NCBI GenBank assembly: GCA_023458215.1
Contig: JAEXAJ010000163.1
Location: forward strand, 1-22,226
Direction: 5' to 3'
DNA from: Bacteroidota bacterium
GTDB lineage: Bacteria; Bacteroidota; Bacteroidia; Bacteroidales; Bacteroidaceae
Length of the DNA stretch: 22,226 bases
The notes under the pieces were generated by a model. That model was not told the origin of the DNA. It did no database searches and saw nothing but the letters and a program-made list of their open reading frames with translations. This document shows positions 16,399-22,226 of this stretch, in pieces. The first letter of the stretch is position 1; each line of letters starts with the position of its first letter. The translations under genes and the position numbers were made by a program.

Positions 16399-16531
16399 GT
16401 GATAAAGTGTAGGGGTGATAAAGTGATAGGGTGATGAATCTCTATCAATAACCTACCGCCTTACGCCCCCTACACTTTACCGCCCTATCATCCTAAAACT
16501 TCATCACTTTATAACATTATCACTTTATAAC
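16399..16531. repeat. 8-bp tandem repeats in two inverted arms, filling the adaptor-pump gap
   Basis: Left arm, 16399-16438: five contiguous octamers in plus orientation, consensus GTGATARR, with GTG recurring exactly every 8 bp. Then 13 unrelated bases. Right arm, 16452-16531: ten contiguous octamers in strict 8-bp phase in the opposite orientation, more degenerate. Their minus-strand forms include GTGTAGGG and GTGATGAA, which are exact complements of left-arm units 2 and 5, and GTTATAAA twice. The longest exact inverted match is TAAAGTGTAGGGG against CCCCTACACTTTA (13 bp). The array starts 4 bp after the adaptor stop and ends 9 bp before the pump ATG, so it is nearly the whole gap. The transcript could fold into several alternative long hairpins. 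Confidence 0.9.
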
Positions 16532-16540
16532 ATCATTATT

Positions 16541-19500
16541 ATGAACTTAGCCAAATATGCATTAGACAACACAAAGATAGTCTATTTCTTTCTTGCTGTG
16601 TTGCTAATCGGGGGTGTGTACTCATTCACCCAATTAGGAAAGAAAGAAGATGCACCGTTCGTCATCAAGTCGGCGGTCATCATGACCCGCTATCCGGGCG
16701 CAGAGCCTGCCGAGGTAGAGCGGCTCATAACCGAACCTATCTCCCGCGAAATACAAAGTATGGAGGGAGTTTACAAGATAAAATCCGAGTCCATGTATGG
16801 GCTTTCCAAGATTACTTTCGAACTTCAACCTTCACTTTCCGCCGCATCCATCCCACAAAAATGGGACGAACTGAGACGTAAGGTGCTAAATATTCAACCG
16901 CAGCTACCCTCCGGTGCTTCCGTGCCCACCGTTTCCGATGACTTCGGAGATGTATTCGGCATCTATTATGGGCTAGTGGCTGATGACGGGTTCTCTTACG
17001 AAGAGATGCGCAACTGGGCGGAACGTATCAAAACGCAGGTTGTTACTGCCGATGGAGTGATGAAAGTCGCCCTGTTCGGAACTCAGACGGAAGTAATCAA
17101 TATCTCGATTACCGTCAATAAGTTGGCGGGAATAGGTATTGATCCGAAACAACTGGCACAATTGTTACAATCCCAAAATCAGATAATCAATACAGGAGAA
17201 ATCACTGCCGGAGAGCAGCAACTACGTATTGTGGCCAACGGCACGTATACCACCATCGATGATATCCGCAACCAGGTTATCACGACTTCTTCGGGACAAT
17301 TCAAGCTGGGCGATATCGCTGTAGTGGAGAAAGGATATATGGACCCACCGGGCACCATCATGCACGTAGATGGAAAGCGGGCGATTGGTATAGGTGTATC
17401 TACCGACCCGACAAAAGACGTTGTACAGACCGGTGAACTGGTAGACCAAAAGTTGGCTCAGATACTTCCATTAGTTCCGGTCGGCCTGGAAATGGTAAGT
17501 CTATACCCGGAGAACGTAATTGCTAAAGAAGCTAATAACGGGTTCATCATCAATCTGATAGAATCTATCCTCATCGTAATTGTCATCATCATGCTGGTGA
17601 TGGGCATGCGAGCAGGTGTATTGATTGGCTCGTCATTGATATTCTCTATCGGAGGTACACTACTCATCATGTCTTTCATGGGCGTAGGATTGAACCGAAC
17701 TTCCCTGGCAGGTTTCATCATAGCCATGGGTATGCTGGTAGATAATGCCATCGTTGTAACGGATAATGCCCAGATAGCCATTGCCAGAGGCATGGATCGC
17801 CGAAAGGCATTGATGAACGGAGCCACCGGACCTCAATGGGGGTTGCTTGGAGCTACATTCATTGCCGTATGTTCGTTCCTGCCGCTCTATCTTGCCCCAT
17901 CTGCCGTGGCAGAGATTGTAAAACCTTTGTTTGTGGTACTTGCCATATCACTGGGACTCAGTTGGGTGCTGGCACTTACACAGACTACCACTTTCGGTAA
18001 CTTTATATTGAAAGCAAAACCGGATAATGCAGGAAAAGATCCCTTCGACAAGCCTTTCTACCATAAATTCGCTTCTATTCTGAGCGTGCTTATCAAGAAA
18101 AAAGTGCTGACACTCACTGCGGTTATCGTTCTTTTTGTCACTTCGCTGATTGTAATGGGATTGATGCCTCAAAACTTCTTCCCGTCTTTGGATAAGCCTT
18201 ACTTCCGTGCAGATATCTTCTATCCGGAAGGGTACAGTATCCATGATGTGGAAAAAGAGATGAAGAAGGTAGAAGCTCATCTGATGCAACTGCCGGAAGT
18301 GAAACGTGTATCTACAACGATGGGAAGTACTCCACTTCGCTATTATCTGGCATCTACCTCCGTTGGCCCCAAACCAAACTTTGCCAATGTGCTCATTGAA
18401 CTGACAGACAGTAAATATACAAAGGAATACGAACAGAACTTTGACGAGTATATGAAGGCTAATTATCCCAATGCCATCACTCGGGCAACCTTGTTCAAAT
18501 TATCTCCGGCTACGGATGCCGCTATTGAAATAGGCTTTATCGGAAACAATGTAGATACGTTGGTAATGCTGACCAATAAGGCATTAGAAATCATGCACCG
18601 CGATCCGGAACTGATTAATGTAAGGAATTCGTGGGGTAATAAGATTCCGGTTTGGAAACCTATTTATAGTCCCGAACGTGCCCAACCGTTAGGTGTTTCC
18701 CGCCAAAGCATGGCGCAAAGCATTCAGATAGGCACCAGTGGCATGACTTTAGGGGAGTTCCGTCAAGGCGACCAAGTACTACCTATATTATTGAAAAACA
18801 ACTCATTCGATAGTTTTAGAATCAACGATATGCGCACACTGCCGGTTTTCGGTTCATCCAAAGATGCCACAACGCTGGAGCAGGTAGTCAGTGAGTTTGA
18901 TTTTCAATACAAGTTCAGCAATGTGAAGGATTATAATCGTGAGATGGTTATGATGGCACAAGCTGACCCACGCCGTGGAGTAAACGCCGTAACAGCATTT
19001 AACCGGGTATGGGAACAAGTTCAAAACGAGATACAAGTACCCGAAGGATACACCATGAAGTATTTTGGAGAACAAGAAAGTCAGGTAGAATCTAATGAAG
19101 CATTGGCAGCAAATTTGCCGTTGACATTCATGCTGATGTTCATAACCTTATTGTTCTTGTTCCGCACTTACCGTAAGCCGATTGTTATCCTGCTGATGCT
19201 GCCGTTGATTTTCATCGGAGTAGTACTGGGGCTGATTGTATTGGGCAAGTCGTTCGACTTCTTCGCCATCCTTGGTTTGCTGGGATTAATCGGTATGAAT
19301 ATCAAGAATGCCATCGTACTGATAGACCAGATCGACATAGAAACCGCCGCCGGAAAGGCTCCTCGTGAAGCAGTAATCAGCGCTACGACAAGCCGTATTA
19401 TTCCGGTAGCCATGGCATCGGGTACCACTATTCTGGGTATGTTGCCACTATTGTTCGACGCAATGTTCGGCGGTATGGCGGCTACTATTATGGGTGGACT

Positions 19501-19573
19501 GCTGGTTGCATCGGCTCTGACGCTATTCGTATTGCCGGTAGCCTATTGTGCCATACACAAGATCAAAGGATGA
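16541..19573 (+). CDS. RND-family multidrug efflux pump, inner-membrane subunit (AcrB-like)
   Basis: 1010 aa, typical HAE1-type size, with twelve membrane segments in the usual 1+5+1+5 pattern around two large periplasmic loops. The N-terminus has the family segment YPGAEPAEVERLITEPISRE. The proton-relay residues are visible: GMLVDNAIVVTDN in the fourth segment (Asp401-Asn402) and IGMNIKNAIVLID in the tenth (Lys922, matching Lys940 of AcrB). AcrB has Asp-Asp where this protein has Asp-Asn, a natural variant seen in other RND pumps. It takes up substrates from the periplasm or membrane and passes them to the outer-membrane channel using the proton gradient. The substrate cannot be told. The ATG at 16541 follows the octamer array by 9 bp, with no Shine-Dalgarno sequence. 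Confidence 0.95.
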   Translation: MNLAKYALDNTKIVYFFLAVLLIGGVYSFTQLGKKEDAPFVIKSAVIMTRYPGAEPAEVERLITEPISREIQSMEGVYKIKSESMYGLSKITFELQPSLSAASIPQKWDELRRKVLNIQPQLPSGASVPTVSDDFGDVFGIYYGLVADDGFSYEEMRNWAERIKTQVVTADGVMKVALFGTQTEVINISITVNKLAGIGIDPKQLAQLLQSQNQIINTGEITAGEQQLRIVANGTYTTIDDIRNQVITTSSGQFKLGDIAVVEKGYMDPPGTIMHVDGKRAIGIGVSTDPTKDVVQTGELVDQKLAQILPLVPVGLEMVSLYPENVIAKEANNGFIINLIESILIVIVIIMLVMGMRAGVLIGSSLIFSIGGTLLIMSFMGVGLNRTSLAGFIIAMGMLVDNAIVVTDNAQIAIARGMDRRKALMNGATGPQWGLLGATFIAVCSFLPLYLAPSAVAEIVKPLFVVLAISLGLSWVLALTQTTTFGNFILKAKPDNAGKDPFDKPFYHKFASILSVLIKKKVLTLTAVIVLFVTSLIVMGLMPQNFFPSLDKPYFRADIFYPEGYSIHDVEKEMKKVEAHLMQLPEVKRVSTTMGSTPLRYYLASTSVGPKPNFANVLIELTDSKYTKEYEQNFDEYMKANYPNAITRATLFKLSPATDAAIEIGFIGNNVDTLVMLTNKALEIMHRDPELINVRNSWGNKIPVWKPIYSPERAQPLGVSRQSMAQSIQIGTSGMTLGEFRQGDQVLPILLKNNSFDSFRINDMRTLPVFGSSKDATTLEQVVSEFDFQYKFSNVKDYNREMVMMAQADPRRGVNAVTAFNRVWEQVQNEIQVPEGYTMKYFGEQESQVESNEALAANLPLTFMLMFITLLFLFRTYRKPIVILLMLPLIFIGVVLGLIVLGKSFDFFAILGLLGLIGMNIKNAIVLIDQIDIETAAGKAPREAVISATTSRIIPVAMASGTTILGMLPLLFDAMFGGMAATIMGGLLVASALTLFVLPVAYCAIHKIKG

Positions 19574-19592
19574 GGACGAGGAAATTGAATGA

Positions 19593-19627
19593 CGATTTAC
19601 GATTTATGATTTATGATTTACGATTTA
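19593..19627 (+). repeat. Five tandem 7-bp repeats running into the start codon of the outer-membrane channel gene
   Basis: Five contiguous copies of YGATTTA: CGATTTA at 19593, 19600 and 19621, and TGATTTA at 19607 and 19614. The last A of the array is the first base of the ATG at 19627. The array fills most of the 53-bp gap after the pump stop (19571-19573). Each TTA-TGA junction also creates an ATG (19606, 19613, 19627), in two different frames. Confidence 0.88.
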
Positions 19628-20898
19628 TGAAAACGAATATAACAATACTATTTCTGCTCTGCCTCGGTATCAACGTTGAAGCACAGCAAGATTATTTGAG
19701 CCGTGAGGTATATCGGGATAAAGTGGCGGCATACAGTCAGGTACTGAAGCAACAACGCCTGAATACCATAGCAAGTACGGAATCGCGGAAAATAGCCATG
19801 ACCGGATTTCTTCCGCAGATAGATATTACTGCCGAAGGTACTGCTAACCTGAATCACCTGGATATGTGGAACAGCCCTTCAGGACAATACCGCCCTTATA
19901 CTTACCAGGCTTTGGCAACATTGGGGCAGCCGTTATACACGGGTGGCGCCCTGAATGCACAAAAGAATATGGCCAAGGCAGACGAAAAGCTTGCCCAACT
20001 CAGTGAAGAACTAACCATGGATCAGATTCACTACCAAAGTGATGCTGTGTATTGGAATGCTTCGGCTGCATACGCCATGTTGCAAGCTGCCAAGCGATAC
20101 GAAGATATCGTGAGCCAGCAATATAATATCATCAACGACCGTTTTAGCGATGGTGCTATCAGTCGTACGGACTTACTCATGATTTCCACTCGCAAGAAAG
20201 AAGCCGAGCTGCAATACATCAAAGCACGCCAGAACTATACACTGGCCTTGCAGCAGTTGAATATCCTTATGGGAGTGAAGCCCGATGTACCGGTAGATAG
20301 CCTGAGTGATATCGGAGCTATGTCCGAGCCTGTACAGCAACTTAGCTTTGACGAAGTATTAAACCGTCGGGCTGATTATGCCAGCACCGAAGTAAATATC
20401 TTTAAGAGCGAAGCACAACGCCGTGCCGCCCTCAGTAAGTATAATCCGCAGGTGAATATGTTCCTTGCAACGGGTTGGGACACCGGTGTCGCCTATATGG
20501 GGCAGACGGTGGTGCATACTCCTATTGCCGGACTGAATGTAAGTATCCCCATCTTCCGCTGGGGGGCACGCTTCAAGACAAACAGGCAACAGAAAGCTTA
20601 TATCGGTATTCAGAAGTTGCAACAAAGCTATATATCCGACGGCATTCTCGAAGAGTACTCGGCAGCCAATACTAAGTTGACTGAAACCGACGCACAAGTC
20701 AGGACTGCTAAAGAAAATATGGCATTGGCCGATGAAAACCTGGATTTAGCCACCTTCTCTTACAACGAAGGGAAAGTCAGCATGGTAGATGTCCTTTCGG
20801 CACAATTATCATGGACGCAGGCGCATAATAACCTGATCAATGCGTTACTAGCGCAGAAGATGGCGGTAGCCGAATACAGGAAGGTTATCAGTGAGTAA
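19627..20898 (+). CDS. TolC-like outer-membrane efflux channel (OEP family)
   Basis: 423 aa from the ATG at 19627. The signal peptide KTNITILFLLCLGINVEAQ sits directly at this start and ends at about residue 20. The body is the duplicated OEP fold of long amphipathic helices rich in Ala, Gln, Asn and Leu. Diagnostic pieces are GQPLYTGGALNAQKNMAKA, NDRFSDGAISRTDLL, the second-half LNVSIPIFRWGARFKTNR and FSYNEGKVSMVDVLSAQ. It forms the outer-membrane duct of the adaptor-pump-channel complex and closes the operon. Upstream in-frame starts at 19546, 19570 and 19606 were rejected. They overlap the pump gene or the heptamer array and would place 7 to 27 extra residues, part of them repeat-coded (DLRFMIYDLRF), before the signal peptide. 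Confidence 0.92.
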   Translation: MKTNITILFLLCLGINVEAQQDYLSREVYRDKVAAYSQVLKQQRLNTIASTESRKIAMTGFLPQIDITAEGTANLNHLDMWNSPSGQYRPYTYQALATLGQPLYTGGALNAQKNMAKADEKLAQLSEELTMDQIHYQSDAVYWNASAAYAMLQAAKRYEDIVSQQYNIINDRFSDGAISRTDLLMISTRKKEAELQYIKARQNYTLALQQLNILMGVKPDVPVDSLSDIGAMSEPVQQLSFDEVLNRRADYASTEVNIFKSEAQRRAALSKYNPQVNMFLATGWDTGVAYMGQTVVHTPIAGLNVSIPIFRWGARFKTNRQQKAYIGIQKLQQSYISDGILEEYSAANTKLTETDAQVRTAKENMALADENLDLATFSYNEGKVSMVDVLSAQLSWTQAHNNLINALLAQKMAVAEYRKVISE

Positions 20899-20912
20899 AA
20901 TATAGTACATAA

Positions 20913-20956
20913 AAAATAGGGCTGAAGTGGTAAAATATACCCGTCAGCCCTATTTT
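20913..20956. terminator. Bidirectional intrinsic terminator between convergent genes
   Basis: Perfect 13-bp arms AAAATAGGGCTGA (20913-20925) and TCAGCCCTATTTT (20944-20956) around an 18-nt loop. The plus strand continues TTTTCTTATTT and the minus strand ends in six T residues, so it can serve both the efflux operon, which ends at 20898, and the decarboxylase operon, which ends at 20977. Confidence 0.9.
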
Positions 20957-20976
20957 CTTATTTATAAAGGTTTCTT

Positions 20977-22212
20977 TTATCCCAAGAACGAGATCAGTAC
21001 ACCCGCCGCTACCGCCGAACCGATAACACCGGAAATATTACTGGACATACAGTAATTCAACACATGGTTCTTCGGGTCGTACTTTGTGGCAATATCGTTG
21101 CAAACACGGCTTGCCATCGGCACGGCACTCAAGCCTGTCGCACCGATCAGCGGATTGATTTTTTTCTTGCTGAACAGATTGAAAACCTTGACAAAGCAAA
21201 TACCACCCGTGATACTTAATGCAAATGCCAGGAAACCACCGACAACAATACCGATAGTCGTCCAATTCAAGAATGCAGTGCTGGTCATGGTAGCACCGAC
21301 ACTTAGCCCCAAGAAGATAGTAGCAGCATTCATAATGCTATTGGCTGCCGCATCGAACAAGCGGCTGGTATCGGAACCGATTTCCTTTATCAAGTTACCG
21401 AACATCAACATACCTACCAAGGGAACTGCTGTAGGAACGAACAAAGCCACAACCGTCGTTACTGCTATCGGGAAGATAATCTTCAATACGCGCAGGTTCT
21501 TGATCTCTGTTTTCGAGGGATAAAGTTTCTCCTGCTCCTTCATGTTAATCATCAACTCTTTCTTGCTGCAAAGCAATTTCACTACCAGCGGAATGATAAC
21601 CGGTACAAGTGCCATATAAGAATAAGCCGCAATAGCAATCGGGCCCAGCAAATGGGGAGCCAGCTTTATCGTAGTAAAGATAGCCGTAGGACCGTCGGCT
21701 CCACCGATAATACCCAGCGCACCGGCTTCTTGAGGAGTAAATCCTATCATCACGGCACACAACAATACGGTAAAGATGCCCAACTGTGCAGCCGCTCCAA
21801 AGATGGAAAGACGCAAGTTACGCAGCATCGGGCCGAAGTCGGTCAGCGCACCCACCCCCATAAAGATGATAGGTGGCAGGAATCCGGTCTTAATCAACAT
21901 ATAATAGATGAAGTTCATCAGTCCGAGGTCATGTGCAATTTCATGCAACGGCATCTCCCAGATGTTCTTCAATGCCCCGTTCACCAGTACCATTCCATTT
22001 TCATCTGCCTGAATCACCCCCATATCGCCGCCGGGGAAGTTGGCTATAAGCACACCGAAAGCGATGGGCACCAATAACAACGGCTCGTAGTGTTTCTTGA
22101 TACCTAAATAAAGCAGGATGAAAGCAATGGCATACATCACGAGGAACGACGGATCGGCAATGATATTGCTGAACGCCGTCATGTCATAGAGTTTTGCAAA
22201 TATTTCTTCCAT
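20977..22212 (-). CDS. Sodium-translocating decarboxylase beta subunit (OadB/GcdB/MmdB type)
   Basis: 411 aa, strongly hydrophobic with about nine or more membrane segments. The family hallmark AGALGIIGGADGPTAIFTT lies at about residues 163-181. Its Asp173 corresponds to the essential sodium-binding Asp of the Klebsiella beta subunit (Asp203). The conserved C-terminal segment SNISGVIGSAVAAGVL is also present. The subunit decarboxylates the carboxybiotin held on the carrier protein and pumps sodium ions out. The sequence does not say which substrate (oxaloacetate, methylmalonyl-CoA or glutaconyl-CoA) the complex uses; that is set by the alpha subunit outside the window. In Bacteroides a role in the succinate-propionate route via methylmalonyl-CoA is common. 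The start ATG overlaps an upstream stop by one base, a sign of tight coupling. Confidence 0.93.
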   Translation of the reverse strand: MEEIFAKLYDMTAFSNIIADPSFLVMYAIAFILLYLGIKKHYEPLLLVPIAFGVLIANFPGGDMGVIQADENGMVLVNGALKNIWEMPLHEIAHDLGLMNFIYYMLIKTGFLPPIIFMGVGALTDFGPMLRNLRLSIFGAAAQLGIFTVLLCAVMIGFTPQEAGALGIIGGADGPTAIFTTIKLAPHLLGPIAIAAYSYMALVPVIIPLVVKLLCSKKELMINMKEQEKLYPSKTEIKNLRVLKIIFPIAVTTVVALFVPTAVPLVGMLMFGNLIKEIGSDTSRLFDAAANSIMNAATIFLGLSVGATMTSTAFLNWTTIGIVVGGFLAFALSITGGICFVKVFNLFSKKKINPLIGATGLSAVPMASRVCNDIATKYDPKNHVLNYCMSSNISGVIGSAVAAGVLISFLG

Positions 22213-22226
22213 CAGCCTATCTTCAT
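22212..22226 (-). CDS. Possible 3' end of a biotin carboxyl-carrier subunit (partial)
   Basis: Read on the minus strand from the right edge, the codons are Met-Lys-Ile-Gly-stop. The stop TGA shares its A with the ATG of the decarboxylase beta subunit. A C-terminus of this kind (LMKIG-like) is common in biotin-carrier gamma/delta subunits, which usually precede the beta subunit in Bacteroides. With four codons the call rests mainly on gene-order knowledge. Confidence 0.4.
   Translation of the reverse strand: MKIG

Overview
The window looks like a chromosomal segment from a gut Bacteroides species or close relative. The grounds are the SusC/SusD pair, a hybrid two-component regulator with a Reg_prop/Y_Y_Y sensor, surface-type lipoprotein signals, absence of clear Shine-Dalgarno sequences, and -7 elements of the Bacteroidetes TAnnTTTG type. 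I cannot name the species. The window is densely coding. The largest gap is 298 bp (10009-10306) and there are no tRNA, rRNA, IS or CRISPR elements.

Region 1 (1-10008, minus strand) is a polysaccharide utilisation locus. A hybrid two-component regulator (6055-10008) ends in a strong intrinsic terminator (5994-6042). Next comes a promoter with an adjacent perfect inverted repeat (5940-5982). The promoter drives a GH53 endo-beta-1,4-galactanase lipoprotein, a SusC TonB-dependent transporter and a SusD glycan-binding lipoprotein, in that order. The expected substrate is pectic beta-1,4-galactan or type I arabinogalactan. The locus probably continues past the left edge.

Region 2 (10009-15256, plus strand) is a LacI-family regulator, a GPH/SUC-type sugar transporter and a GH65 maltose phosphorylase, divergent from the hybrid regulator. 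This reads as a maltose or alpha-glucoside uptake and phosphorolysis cluster. The shared 298-bp upstream region carries several dyads and six copies of AAGTTT/AAACTT.

Region 3 (15339-20898, plus strand) is a complete tripartite RND efflux operon: periplasmic adaptor lipoprotein, inner-membrane RND pump and TolC-like outer-membrane channel. It ends in a bidirectional terminator (20913-20956). No regulator gene lies beside it.

Region 4 (20977-22226, minus strand) is the beta subunit of a sodium-pumping decarboxylase, plus what may be the last four codons of a biotin carrier subunit.

The most unusual feature is noncoding. Three junctions on the plus strand each hold a different short tandem-repeat family: four 22-bp palindromic units before GH65 (12752-12839), fifteen 8-bp units in two inverted arms filling almost the whole adaptor-pump gap (16399-16531), and five 7-bp units running into the start codon of the outer-membrane channel (19593-19627). 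None is explained by the genes around it.
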